A DNA stretch of 64,000 nucleotides from Coprousia sp963931435 (GCA_963931435.1 OZ007012.1:1860001-1924000); one strand, 5' to 3'. Shown: positions 1 to 8,498, numbered from the stretch's first letter. The notes: a model not told the origin generated them from the sequence alone. Made by a program: numbers and translations.

Positions 1-1
1 G

Positions 2-190
2 TCGATCTATAGAGAGCACGTAGAGGGAGATACCTACCGGACCTATCTCGGAAACCCATTTTCGAATCGACTAAAGGATATCGAAGGCGCCGCAGATGAC
101 CTCAAATGGGCCACATACAGCCTGAAAACCCTTGAAGGCGGCGAGGATGCCTTTTACAGCAGAAAGACGATCTATGAAGCGGGAGAATAA
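2..190 (+). CDS. C-terminal part of an unidentified protein, cut by the window edge
   Basis: An open frame enters from the left edge and runs 62 codons to TAA, one base before the ATG of the next gene, so the two are probably one transcript. The segment is hydrophilic and acidic, with TYLGNPFSNRLKDIEG near its start, and has no membrane segment. I do not recognise the family. Base composition is much lower in GC than the core genes to the right, which together with the nearby integrase and transposase suggests it is cargo of an integrative element. Too short to assign function; the reading frame is credible because it ends cleanly at the start of the next gene. Confidence 0.5.
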   Translation, partial: SIYREHVEGDTYRTYLGNPFSNRLKDIEGAADDLKWATYSLKTLEGGEDAFYSRKTIYEAGE

Positions 191-191
191 G

Positions 192-524
192 ATGAGATAC
201 ACCATGACCGTCAGGACAAACGAAGCAGGAGAGGACGTGTTCAGACTCTCTTCGGAAAATGGAGACGACTTTGATGTTAGGCTTACCGATGCGGAAGACG
301 CCATAGCCCTCAAGCACATGTTCTCCGAGATTCTGAGCTCGTTGCTCCGAGACAAAGAGGTCAGCGTGTCTTATGAGGACACGGAAGACTATAAAAATGG
401 GATGTACAAAGAAGTCTGTAAAGAGTACGTCGGCGTGCTCGCTTCAGAAATTGAAAGCGCCAAGACCCGTCTTATAACCGAGGGATTCATCAAGGCGGAT
501 CCATCAAATCAAACGGTCCAATAG
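192..524 (+). CDS. Small acidic hypothetical protein of the mobile region
   Basis: This encodes 110 residues. I chose the ATG at 192 because GGGAG lies just upstream, within the end of the previous frame; an ATG further upstream would overlap the upstream gene more and has no such site. The protein is soluble, acidic (runs such as DAEDAIALKHMF and SYEDTEDYKNGM), with probable alpha-helical structure in the second half and no signal peptide. No family is recognised. Tight spacing to the upstream partial gene suggests an operon of mobile-element accessory proteins. Codon use is AT-richer than the core genome. Confidence 0.6.
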   Translation: MRYTMTVRTNEAGEDVFRLSSENGDDFDVRLTDAEDAIALKHMFSEILSSLLRDKEVSVSYEDTEDYKNGMYKEVCKEYVGVLASEIESAKTRLITEGFIKADPSNQTVQ

Positions 525-1026
525 CAACTGAAGCCGAGCGAACGAGAATAACCAGACGGTCAGATAGCCATCATCTGAATAAGAACAGCAGTTCAAACCT
601 ATGATAAGCCGTTCTGCAAAGCGGCTAGAGTAGATAAGAGCAGCGGCTAGCGCCTCAGACATACTGACGGCGCCGGTATTTTTATGCAAACCCAGACAAC
701 AACCCAATAACGACGAGCCGAGGCCGGCGGATGCCGGTTATTCCTCGTGCGCGCAGCCTGTCACGGGCCCTGCTTTCCCTGCAAGGGCCGCGATGCTTTT
801 CCGGCTTCTTTCGGGCTCGGCCGCCCCCGCTCAGAGCGGTGCCGGCGAAGCTCGCCCGAAACAACCGGTCGGCGGCGCCTCCCTGCCGGAAAACCAGCGG
901 CTTCGCCTTCGCTTCCCCCCTTGCGGCGCGCGGGATCCCGCGCGCCCTCCGCTCCCGCTCCGGGCGGTCGGCAGCTAACGAGGCATAGCCGGTTACGGAA
1001 GGAACGTGAGGACGATGAGGGAGAGC
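525..1026. other. Gene-free stretch
   Basis: No convincing gene is seen. Overlapping open frames on both strands between about 680 and 1170 have the Arg/Pro/Ala composition typical of chance frames in GC-rich DNA. GC content rises sharply around 720, so this is probably a junction between the AT-richer element DNA and GC-rich DNA. Confidence 0.5.
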
Positions 1027-1299
1027 CTAGAGGTCGGCCGTGTTCTCCACGAGGCCGAAGCGGGCCCCGAGCGTCACGAGCGCGTCCCCGTCGAGGTACC
1101 GCAGGGGCCCGCCGGAGGGGACGTCCCGCGCCTCGTCCACGCCGGTGACCGAAGCGTTCCAGTCGCACCCCGGGCAGTAGAACGCAATCTCCCCCGGGCG
1201 GCGGGAGTACCAGAATGGACGGATCCCTACCGCCCGTGGAACAGAGCTGTCCAAGGGACGAATCTTCGTTCTTGAAATAAGTCGCCCCCAGTCGAACGG
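1027..1299 (-). pseudogene. Fragment of an unknown protein with a CxxC pair
   Basis: The minus-strand frame is open from just after an upstream TAG to position 1027 but contains no ATG; TTG at 1252-1254 is the first possible start. The translation looks like genuine protein: aromatic-rich start (IRPFWYSRRPGE), then AFYCPGCDW with a CxxC metal-binding-like pair, and an acidic tail. It probably represents the 3' end of a gene whose 5' part was lost when it was joined to the neighbouring frame. It directly follows another damaged gene. Family unknown; it could also be a short intact gene using TTG. Confidence 0.35.
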
Positions 1300-1538
1300 C
1301 TATGCTGCAAGCTCCTGATACTTCTCATATTCCATGAGCGCAACATCCAACACATCTATCGCTGCCTCGAAATAGCCAAATGAACGTTCCGCTTCCTTCC
1401 GTTTGTGCTCGTCCTCAGGCAGGTAGCTTCCGATGCAAAATCCTTCCAGCAAAAGCTCAGAACGATCTCAACGCGCCTCATGCATGAATCGTACTTATCG
1501 ATGACATCCAACGTTCCCTTATCCTCGCTTGCCATCAT
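1300..1538 (-). pseudogene. Small alpha-helical hypothetical protein broken by a 1-base deletion
   Basis: Translation starts at ATG ATG behind AAAGGAGAATGCG and reads MMASEDKGTLDVIDKYDSCM and so on. Around 1455-1460 the sense shifts to another frame, which then reads SYLPEDEHKRKEAERSFGYF through to EKYQELAA and a TAG at 1300-1302. Inserting one G (CTGGAG instead of CTGAG) restores a continuous helical protein of about 80 residues. The good ribosome binding site and the protein-like sequence in both frames support a recent deletion. Function unknown. A sequencing error cannot be excluded. Confidence 0.6.
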
Positions 1539-1821
1539 CGCATTCTCCTTTCGAGCGGCTGAACAACGACTCCGAGTGTCCTCGGTCTCGCAAGCATAAA
1601 CTCTCGTCCGGACAAAAGACCGGCAGCACCCACGAGCGCTGATGGGGATGGGAATCTCCCGTGATTTACCCCCTCAATCCAACTCGCACGCCCGTTGAGC
1701 CCCACCGAACGGACACGTAAGCGCGCGTGACCCGGCTGCGTCAGCTCCGAATTCGATTGTATGGGTGCGGGGAATAATCGTCTGTACTGTCTGTACTATT
1801 TACCTGCACGTATAGCGAGGT

Positions 1822-1858
1822 TTGAGTTCATTTTTCTCATTGAGTTCAAATTGAGTTC
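1822..1858. repeat. Three direct copies of TTGAGTTC
   Basis: TTGAGTTC occurs at 1822-1829, 1840-1847 and 1851-1858 in an AT-rich patch downstream of the integrase. Clustered short direct repeats next to an integrase can be arm-type integrase or excisionase sites, which is an inference here. No flanking tRNA gene is visible. Confidence 0.4.
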
Positions 1859-2030
1859 CACTTGCCGCACCGGAGCTCCCGTGCGCGGCCCGCTCGGTTA
1901 TGCACGTTGCCCCGCGCGCCCCAGGGCCCTCCCGGGGCGTCCGCGCCGTCGCGTCGCGGCGCGCACCGTGCCGCCGCGTATCGTTTCATTTTCTTCAGAT
2001 TTGGCTGTTTACCAGTGCATATATAGGACG

Positions 2031-2066
2031 AAGGGCCTTCCGTCACGCTTGACGGAAGGCCCTTTT
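2031..2066. terminator. Strong intrinsic terminator hairpin
   Basis: Perfect 15-bp arms (2031-2045 and 2050-2064) around the loop CGCT, followed by further T residues to 2066 on the plus strand. It may stop transcription leaving the integrase region leftwards as well, since the minus-strand side also ends in TT. The 1539-2244 stretch holds no other convincing feature apart from the TTGAGTTC repeats. Confidence 0.75.
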
Positions 2067-2244
2067 CCACGGTTCTCTGAGTTCCGGCGTGCCGGCGGCT
2101 TGCTCGCTATCGGTGGACGAGATGATACAGAATAGTACGAGCTTTATCATACGGAAAGCCCGAAAATACGAACATATGTACGATGATTTACTCCCACTCC
2201 GTAGACAAACGCATCGGATAACACATTTTCGCTGGTAATAGCAC

Positions 2245-2646
2245 CTATCGCGCGCCGTCGGGAGCCGTTCCCGGCGGTTCCTCGCCATCGGTTGTCCCCA
2301 CGGCGGTACCACGCCCGAAGGCACCGGGGCGCTCCTCCACGAAGCGCCGGACGAAGCGCAGAACCGGCATGGCGTACCCCTCAAACCGGGCCGGGCTGTT
2401 AAACGTCAGGACACCGGCGGAGCGGGCGGAGAGCAGCCAGAGCACGAGCGCGCGGGTAGCGCCGTCCTCCACGCCCTCGCGCTCGAAGAGGTCTTGCAGC
2501 ATCGCCCAGCCGCCGAGCGTCAGGGAGGACAGGCAGCGCGCGGCGTGCTCCTCGAACGGCAGGCGCGCCAAGTCCTCGTCGGCCACAACGCCGCCATGGG
2601 CGCGCGCAGCGCTGATGAAGGATTCCACCGGGTCGCTACTCGTCAA
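2245..2646 (-). CDS. Hypothetical protein downstream of the integrase
   Basis: About 133 residues if translation starts at TTG 2646, which overlaps the end of the integrase gene; GTG at 2628 is the alternative. No strong Shine-Dalgarno is present, so translation may be coupled to the integrase. The protein is helical, with a patterned central part (GGVVADEDLARLPFEEHA, WLLSARSAGVLTF) and a low-complexity tail. It has no membrane segment or recognisable domain. Position after int suggests an element-encoded accessory protein. Start uncertain. Confidence 0.45.
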   Translation of the reverse strand: MTSSDPVESFISAARAHGGVVADEDLARLPFEEHAARCLSSLTLGGWAMLQDLFEREGVEDGATRALVLWLLSARSAGVLTFNSPARFEGYAMPVLRFVRRFVEERPGAFGRGTAVGTTDGEEPPGTAPDGAR

Positions 2647-3807
2647 CGGAACCACCGCCGAAAGCCGCGTCCAGCCTTGCAGCAACCTGATAGTTCGCAT
2701 TGTCGAACAAGTGCCCGTAGGTGCCAAGGGTCGTCTTTACGTCCTCGTGCCCGAGCCGGTCCCGTATCGCCAAGGCGTTCTCCCCCAGCGAAATCAAAAG
2801 GGCCACATGAGAATGGCGCAGGTCGTGAACGCGGATGCGCGGAACACCCGCGAGCCTCGCGTGCTCCTCGATGATTGAGGCCATGACGCTCTTGGTCGCG
2901 GGTGCGCCGTCCGACGAGTACACGAAGCGCGAAGGGCACTCGCGCGCCTGAACCTCGCGCCAGCGGCGCAGGTACGAGGCAGTGAGGGAATCGAGCGCCA
3001 CGGTGCGGAGGCTCGCCGGGGTCTTGGGCGGCGTTATCTCCCAGCTGGAAGCGTTGCAGTAGAACATCGAACCCGTGACCGAGAGCGAGGGCGCGGGAGT
3101 GTCGATATTGACGGAGCCGTCCCACGTCAGCGCCTGAAACTCGCCGATGCGAAGCCCCGTCATATAGAGCGCCCACAGCGACGTGAACCCGAACAGGCCG
3201 TAGTAGCCCGACGTGTCGAACGTGGCCGCGACCCGCTCGAACTCCTCGCGCGTCCAGAACCCCACGACGGTCTTTGCCTTCCTCACATTCCCCACCTTCC
3301 TCGCCACGTTCTCGCCAAGAAGCCCGATGCGCACCGCCAAGTCGAGGGACATGGCGAACGCGCCGAACACGAGGCGCACGTAGCCGTTCGAATACCTCTC
3401 CTGCAAACCGTTCTGCCAGCGCTTCAGCATCGGTGCGTCTATGTCGCGCAGCCTCACGCCCTCGAACACCGCGAAGTGTTTGCGCATCAGGGCCGACCAC
3501 GTGGAATAGGTCGATGCCCTGACGCGCCCCCGGTACTCCGGGAGCCAGTAGACCCGGAGGAACTCACCGTAGGCCATCGAGCTGTCGGCCCTCCGGGAGC
3601 CTCGCCGGTTCTCGGCCATGAACGCGTCGTAAGCGGCCTTGCACTCGGCCTGAGTGGCGAACCCCAGGCGCTTGACGCGGACGCAGTTGCCGGCCGCGTC
3701 GGTGCCGAGGGAGGCCACGTAGTACCACGTGCCGCGCGCCGGGTCCCTATCCTATCTCTAACGCCGCGCCTAGAAGCCCAACACCTCCCCTTCGATTTCG
3801 GCGGCAT
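2636..3807 (-). pseudogene. int: Tyrosine recombinase/integrase with a frameshifting 5-bp duplication
   Basis: Phage/ICE-type integrase. The main frame carries the catalytic set: Arg in TGLRIGEFQ, a Lys in TPPKTPASLRT, HDLRHSH, LGHEDVKTTL and the Tyr in GTYGHLF. Upstream, this frame remains open through DPARGTWYYV, the beta-strand arm-binding motif, but then meets TAG at 3752-3754 with no start. Another frame beginning ATG 3807 reads MPPKSKGRCWASRRGVRDR. The junction is a tandem CCTATCCTAT (3746-3755); removing one 5-bp copy joins the halves into about 388 residues with a normal N-terminus. GTG 3718 could start a truncated protein, but it has no ribosome binding site. Probably inactive or phase-switched. 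Confidence 0.85.
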
Positions 3808-3922
3808 CCTCGGCGTTTGGAAAGAGGTCCGCCAGCGTGGCGGCAGTCTCCTCGTGTGTCATATCGTCCGGCCAGCCGAACGCAGAAGCCAGCTCGTCGT
3901 AAATGTCCTCGTCAGTGACCAT
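3770..3922 (-). CDS. 50-residue acidic protein next to integrase
   Basis: ATG 3922 is preceded by AGGAGG at ideal spacing, so this is very probably translated. The product is short and acidic (VTDEDIYDELASAFGWPDD to EIEGEVLGF), helical and soluble. It overlaps the reconstructed start of the integrase and lies where excisionase or directionality factors often sit, but it is acidic and has no DNA-binding motif that I can see, so an excisionase role is unsupported. It forms an operon with the 145-residue protein upstream. Confidence 0.6.
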   Translation of the reverse strand: MVTDEDIYDELASAFGWPDDMTHEETAATLADLFPNAEDAAEIEGEVLGF

Positions 3923-3941
3923 GTTGAACCTCCTAAACCTC

Positions 3942-4379
3942 TTAAACGTAGTGAACTGAATCTCGGTCGAAATCAATTGCAATCCTGAACAGGATGGCAA
4001 CGACGAAATTTCGGTTCACCTTCCCTTGGCCCGCCAAAGCCTCTTGAATTTCCTGCTTCACCGAATCAAGCCGAGCGATAAGCGAGGGTGAAGCGTTAAA
4101 AGAAGTCCGATAGCGAATATCAGGGCAAGACAAGGTTTCGTCTGTCACGCCGAACTCAGAAGCAGCAGCGTTCTTGTAATACTCAAAATCTACCAGCCCT
4201 TTCTTGCGCACGATTTCGTAAACCTCGAGCGCGTAAGCAATCTTGGTGGCGAACGTGACCCGAACGACAGCACCGCCCAAAACCCGCTTTCGGTGAATGC
4301 GCCCCACCTCGTCACTTGTGTAAGCCACCTCGCGGCGGCAATCCATGATGTATTTCTTCGTACTACTAGCAGTTGGCAT
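3942..4379 (-). CDS. Possible DNA-binding protein of the mobile element
   Basis: 145 residues, starting at ATG 4379 behind AAGGAGG. The first third is basic (GRIHRKRVLGGAVVRVTF). The last 45 residues, including SLIARLDSVKQEIQEAL and VNRNFVVAILFRIAIDF, resemble a ribbon-helix-helix arrangement (a strand followed by two helices), but this is a weak pattern match. The gene is first in a small operon leading to the 50-residue protein and integrase. It lies immediately behind a 17-bp inverted repeat in its own promoter region, which would suit autoregulation. Family not recognised. Confidence 0.65.
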   Translation of the reverse strand: MPTASSTKKYIMDCRREVAYTSDEVGRIHRKRVLGGAVVRVTFATKIAYALEVYEIVRKKGLVDFEYYKNAAASEFGVTDETLSCPDIRYRTSFNASPSLIARLDSVKQEIQEALAGQGKVNRNFVVAILFRIAIDFDRDSVHYV

Positions 4380-4422
4380 GTTGTACCTCCTTAGGTTTGA
4401 TATAAGCTCGCTTCTGTCTTAC

Positions 4423-4471
4423 ACCCTTGTATGTAGGTCATTATATATCATACCGACCTACATACAAGGGT
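4423..4471. promoter_or_regulatory. 17-bp perfect inverted repeat, likely operator
   Basis: Arms ACCCTTGTATGTAGGTC (4423-4439) and its exact complement (4455-4471) flank a 15-base AT-rich centre containing TTATATATCAT. It sits 45 bp upstream of the 145-residue gene and away from the transposase. The size and AT centre fit a dimeric repressor operator; a plasmid-type nick or replication site is an alternative. Confidence 0.6.
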
Positions 4472-4541
4472 ATAAAACTCATATTTTTTCAGCATGAGGA
4501 AAAAGGTGAGGCTTCGGTAGTTTGTGTGACAAGGGGCTAGC

Positions 4542-5915
4542 CTAGGCAGCAACGCTCTTCGCTCCCTTCACGCCCTTCTTCCTCGCCTTCACCGGGCGAC
4601 CCGGGAGCTGGGGCTGGCAGTCGCCGCACCTGAGCATGAGCAGGGCCACGAGGTTGTCGGTGTTGCGGAAGCCGTAGCCCATCCTCACCGCCACCTTGAT
4701 CTTGTTGTTGATGGCCTCTACGCGCCCGTTGCTGATGCCGAGCTCGACTGCGGCGATGATGTCGTCGCGCCGGCGGCGCACCTTCTTCTCCACGGCGACG
4801 ACCTTGGCGATCTTGCAGTAGGCGGCCCTGTGCATCCAGTCGTCGAGCAGCTCGGCGGCCTCGGAGCCGTCGGCTGCCCGGAAGACGGCCCGCAGGTCCT
4901 CCTTGAGCTCCCAGGCCCTGACCAGCCGCGAGCCGGCCCTCTTCTTGAGCGCCTCGAGCCTCGCCCTCTGGCCGTCGGTGAGGTCCTCGGGGTTCTTCAC
5001 GAGCGCGTAGCGGCTGCCCTTGATGGAGGCCGCCTCCTCCTCGAGCGCCCTGACCTCCTCGGGCGGCAGCTCGCCTTTGGCAGGCCTGCCGCGCTTGCCC
5101 TCGGGCCTGGGCCTGGCGGCCCTGGCGGCGGCCCTGGCGGCGTTCCACTCCTCGCAGCGCACGGCGTCGAGCGCGTCGTTCATCCACTGGACCACGTGGA
5201 AGGGGTCCATGACCCACCTCGCGTTGGGGCAGCGGCGCTTGACCAGCTGCCTTATCCACCTCGCGCCGTCGGCGGTCACCACCTCTATGGCGCGCCTCTG
5301 CTCGCGCGTGAGCTCGTCGAGGAACAGGTTGAGCACGTCCTTGCCGGTGCCCTCGTGCGCCCAGATGAGGCAGCCGCGGTCGTGGTCGACGACCACCGTG
5401 ACGTACTTGTGGCCCTTCTTGTACGACGTCTCGTCGATGCCGATGCGGCGCACGCCGTCGAACCTCGAGGCGCCGCGCGCGGCCTCCAGCTCGGCGTAGA
5501 CGCGCCTGCACACGCCGCCCACGCTGTGCCACTCGACGCGGGCGAGCTCGGAGACCGCCGAGGCGGTGCAGCGGACCGCCAGCCACGCCACCCAGTCCTC
5601 GAAGTCGCGCGTGAAGCGCGCCCCGTGCCGCGCCCAGGGGACGGCCTCGGTGCGCACGCCGTGCTCCGGGCAGCGCACCCTGCAGGGCGCGTACTCCAGG
5701 TAGCAGGCCGAGCGCGCCAGGTCCATCGCCCTCCACAGCCTGGGGGCCCCGCGGTTCGCCATGTCGTAGAAGTCGCAGGCCCTGCCGCATACGGGGCAGC
5801 GGCGCTGCTCGCGCTTGTAGGGCCGGACGCTCACGACGATGCGCTCGGCCTCGATGCGCGCGCCCAGGACGACCGTGCGGGCCAGACCGAGGGCGAGAAG
5901 TAGTAGACTCTTCAT
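4542..5915 (-). CDS. ISL3-family transposase
   Basis: 457 residues, DDE-type. The N-terminal zinc finger has CPVCGRACDFYD and a further Cys pair in CRVRCPEHGVRT, as in ISL3 transposases. The catalytic core begins at IGIDETSYKKGHKYVTVVVD (first Asp), with a second Asp in VTADGARW or VMDPFHVVQWMN and a C-terminal Glu in ISNGRVEAINNKIK. The length is normal and the frame is intact, so it could be active. ATG 5915 follows GAAGAGGTG. I could not find convincing terminal inverted repeats; left and right flanks share only GTCACAC-like matches, so exact IS ends are not called. Confidence 0.9.
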   Translation of the reverse strand: MKSLLLLALGLARTVVLGARIEAERIVVSVRPYKREQRRCPVCGRACDFYDMANRGAPRLWRAMDLARSACYLEYAPCRVRCPEHGVRTEAVPWARHGARFTRDFEDWVAWLAVRCTASAVSELARVEWHSVGGVCRRVYAELEAARGASRFDGVRRIGIDETSYKKGHKYVTVVVDHDRGCLIWAHEGTGKDVLNLFLDELTREQRRAIEVVTADGARWIRQLVKRRCPNARWVMDPFHVVQWMNDALDAVRCEEWNAARAAARAARPRPEGKRGRPAKGELPPEEVRALEEEAASIKGSRYALVKNPEDLTDGQRARLEALKKRAGSRLVRAWELKEDLRAVFRAADGSEAAELLDDWMHRAAYCKIAKVVAVEKKVRRRRDDIIAAVELGISNGRVEAINNKIKVAVRMGYGFRNTDNLVALLMLRCGDCQPQLPGRPVKARKKGVKGAKSVAA

Positions 5916-5972
5916 GCGTCACACCTCTTCGGTTGTCTGAATTTGGCTTAGCAATCATAGGCGGATGACGCG

Positions 5973-5998
5973 GAAACGGCCCCTCCCGGGGCCGTTTC
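5973..5998. repeat. 11-bp hairpin upstream of the transposase
   Basis: Arms GAAACGGCCCC and GGGGCCGTTTC with loop TCCC. There is no T-run on either side. Its position just outside the transposase start fits a structure that shields an IS from incoming transcription, which is an inference. Confidence 0.5.
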
Positions 5999-6122
5999 AG
6001 TTCCAGATCGTTGTTTTCGCCCGCTGAGCTGGGCCTATGCCGGAATCTCTCCCACAGAAACCACCGAAGAGCCAAAAAGGTTCAAAACTGCGAAAAAACG
6101 CGAACGGGAACCAAACACGGCA

Positions 6123-6193
6123 AAGCCGTTTTCCACGCTTTCCATAGCCTACGGGTTAGGCCCGTAGGCTATGGAAAGCGTGGAAAACGGCTT
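6123..6193. repeat. Perfect 33-bp-arm hairpin
   Basis: Arms 6123-6155 and 6161-6193 are exact complements around a 5-base loop (TTAGG). The left arm begins AAGCCGTTTTCCACGC and ends CCTACGGG. Beyond the arms, GGAACC on the left and GGTTCC on the right hint at a longer decayed palindrome. No T-run follows on either strand, so it is not a standard terminator. It lies between the IS and guaA. Confidence 0.8.
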
Positions 6194-6253
6194 GCGGAAA
6201 AGATACGGTGAGTTAAACGCGGTTCGGTTCCATATCGGCACCACGACGGGGAC

Positions 6254-6288
6254 GGAAAACAGAAACGCCCCTGATGAACAAGGGCGTT
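6254..6288 (-). terminator. Terminator of guaA
   Basis: On the minus strand AACGCCC and GGGCGTT pair across a 10-11-base loop and are followed by TCTGTTTT, 16 bases after the guaA stop codon. Confidence 0.7.
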
Positions 6289-6303
6289 CGGGATTCTAAA
6301 TCG

Positions 6304-7950
6304 TCACTCCCACTCAATCGTCGCGGGAGGCTTGCTCGTGATGTCGTACGCCACGCGGTTCACGCCCGGGACCTCGGCCACGATGCGTCCGCTGATACGC
6401 GCGAGCACCTCGTAGGGCAGCTTCGCCCAGTCGGCGGTCATCGCGTCACTCGACTCGACGGCACGCAGGATGATGGGGCGCTGGTAGGTGCGCTCGTCGC
6501 CCATCACGCCCACGCTCTTGATGTCGGGCAGCACCGCGAAGTACTGCCACACGGCGCGCTCGATCTCCGGGCCGCCTGCCGTCTCGCGCGCATGCTCGCC
6601 GTTGCGCTCGCCGCTGAGCTCGTACATGTGCTCGTTGTAGGCATCGAGCTCCTCGCGCACGATCGCGTCGGCATTCTTGAGGATCTCGAGCTTCTCGGGC
6701 GTCACGTCACCGATGATGCGGATGGCCAGGCCCGGACCCGGGAACGGCTGGCGGTGCACGATGTGGTCGGGCAGCCCCAGCGCGGTGCCGAGCGCGCGCA
6801 CCTCGTCCTTGAAGAAGTGGTCCAAGGGCTCGATCAGATCGAAATGCACGCCTTCGGGGAACGGGATCAGGTTGTGATGGCTCTTGATCGTGCTGGCCTT
6901 GCCGCCCGTCTTGCGCGCGCCGCTCTCGATGATGTCGGGGTAGATGGTCCCCTGCGCGAGGAACTGCACGGGGCGCCCGTCCTCCTCCAGCTGCTGGGCG
7001 ACGGCGAAGAACTCCTTCCAGAACTGCGTGCCGATGATCCGGCGCTTCTCCTCCGGATCGGTCACGCCCGCGAGCAGTGCGGCGTAGCGCTCCTCGGCGT
7101 GCACGTGGATGAAGTCGACGTCGAACTGCTTGGTGAAGACCTCCTCGACCTGCTCGGGCTCGCCCTTGCGCAGCAGGCCGTGGTTGATGAACACGCAGGT
7201 CATCTGGCGTCCGATGGCGCGCGCGCCGAGCGCCGCCACCACGCTCGAGTCCACGCCGCCCGAGAGCGCCAGGATCACGCGGGAATCGCCCACGGCATCG
7301 CGGATCTCGGCGACCTTCTGCTCCACGAGGTTGTCCATGGTCCAGGTGGGCTCGAGACCGCAGATGTCGAACAGGAAGTTGGAGAGGATCTTCTGGCCGC
7401 AGGCGGTGTGGCGTACCTCGGGGTGGAACTGCGTCGAATAGAGCTTGCGCTCGGGGCACGCCATGGCGGCGACGGGGCACACCTCGGTGCGCGCGGTGAC
7501 CACGAAGCCCTCGGGCACCCGGCTCACGGCGTCACGATGGCTCATCCACACGGTCTGCTCCATCGGCGTGCCCTCGAAGAGCGCCGAGCCGTTGTCGCAG
7601 GCAAGCGTCGCCGGGCCGTACTCGCCCACCTCGCTGTGGGCGACCTCGCCGCCGAGCGTCACGGCCATGATCTGGTGCCCGTAGCAAAAGCCGAGCACGG
7701 GCAGACCCAAATCGAAGATCGCCGGATCGATGGAGGGCGCGTCCTCGGCGTAGACGCTCGCCGGGCCGCCCGAGAGGATGAGCGCCGCGGGCTCCATCGC
7801 ACGGACCTCGTCGGCGGTGATGTCGCACGGAACGATCTCGGAGTACACGTGCAGGTCGCGCACGCGGCGGGCAATGAGCTGGCCGTACTGCGCGCCGAAA
7901 TCGAAAACGAGCACCTTCTGCTCGGTTGCAGCGGCGTTGTTCTGCGACAT
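6304..7950 (-). CDS. guaA: GMP synthase, glutamine-hydrolysing
   Basis: Converts XMP to GMP with glutamine and ATP in purine biosynthesis. 548 residues from ATG 7950, chosen because GAGGAGACCC precedes it; the frame extends 18 codons further without a ribosome site. Domains in order: class I glutamine amidotransferase with GGPASVYAEDAP, catalytic Cys in LGFCYGHQIM and the His/Glu of STQFHPEV; ATP-pyrophosphatase with the P-loop LSGGVDSSVVAAL; C-terminal dimerisation domain ending with the typical KPPATIEWE. It is a single gene with its own terminator, running towards the mobile region. Intact. Confidence 0.97.
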   Translation of the reverse strand: MSQNNAAATEQKVLVFDFGAQYGQLIARRVRDLHVYSEIVPCDITADEVRAMEPAALILSGGPASVYAEDAPSIDPAIFDLGLPVLGFCYGHQIMAVTLGGEVAHSEVGEYGPATLACDNGSALFEGTPMEQTVWMSHRDAVSRVPEGFVVTARTEVCPVAAMACPERKLYSTQFHPEVRHTACGQKILSNFLFDICGLEPTWTMDNLVEQKVAEIRDAVGDSRVILALSGGVDSSVVAALGARAIGRQMTCVFINHGLLRKGEPEQVEEVFTKQFDVDFIHVHAEERYAALLAGVTDPEEKRRIIGTQFWKEFFAVAQQLEEDGRPVQFLAQGTIYPDIIESGARKTGGKASTIKSHHNLIPFPEGVHFDLIEPLDHFFKDEVRALGTALGLPDHIVHRQPFPGPGLAIRIIGDVTPEKLEILKNADAIVREELDAYNEHMYELSGERNGEHARETAGGPEIERAVWQYFAVLPDIKSVGVMGDERTYQRPIILRAVESSDAMTADWAKLPYEVLARISGRIVAEVPGVNRVAYDITSKPPATIEWE

Positions 7951-8498
7951 GGGTCTCCTCTCGTCTGCATCCTGCGCGGATGCGCTCTCGAACTCCCCTA
8001 TCATACACGCCCGCGCCGCCTGTCAGCGGGCGTTTTGCCGCATGCACGAGAGCAACAGGGCCGGGGGCGCCGAGTCAGATGCTGCGCGCACGCGAGGATA
8101 CCCGGGGGCCCGAGCCCAGGCGGAACGGCGAGACGAGGACGGCAGCGGGACGAACCCCGCACATCCTGCCAACGACGCCGCGCGGCACGGGGTGGGCGGC
8201 ACCCTGCAGGCTCCGTGGGGCGCGGCCGCGATGGATTCCGGGCCGCATCCGTCCGACGGCGCATGCGCAGGCACCGCGAGATGGACCTCACGGGAAGTCC
8301 ACAGCCGCCGTGCAGGGCGCCGGACAGGGCGGCGGATGCCGTACAATGAACAGCAGGCAAACGACACGGCACCTGCACGGAAACGCGCGCCGCGCGGCAT
8401 GAGTACCGCCGGGAAAGTCCGGCCGGTGCAACGGCAGGCATGACGGCATCCGCATGCGGACGAGCGGGCCGCGCGGAGGAGCGCACGAGGGGAAGCGC
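7951..8498. other. Divergent promoter region between guaA and the asparaginase gene
   Basis: 548 bases with no convincing gene; open frames on both strands are compositional. GCCGTACAAT near 8340-8346 offers a plausible -10 (TACAAT) for the asparaginase gene, but no good -35 at 17 bp. No riboswitch fold is recognised. Confidence 0.4.

Noticed and set aside
731..1275. Several overlapping frames on both strands
   Set aside because: Arg/Pro/Ala-rich chance frames in GC-rich DNA; only the minus-strand frame ending at 1027 has protein-like sequence.
4500..6020. Terminal inverted repeats of the ISL3 element
   Set aside because: Flanks show only scattered matches such as GTCACAC; no pair of the expected length could be aligned, so IS ends are left open.
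6274..8349. 691-codon plus-strand frame across guaA
   Set aside because: Antisense shadow of an intact guaA; no ribosome site and no domain.
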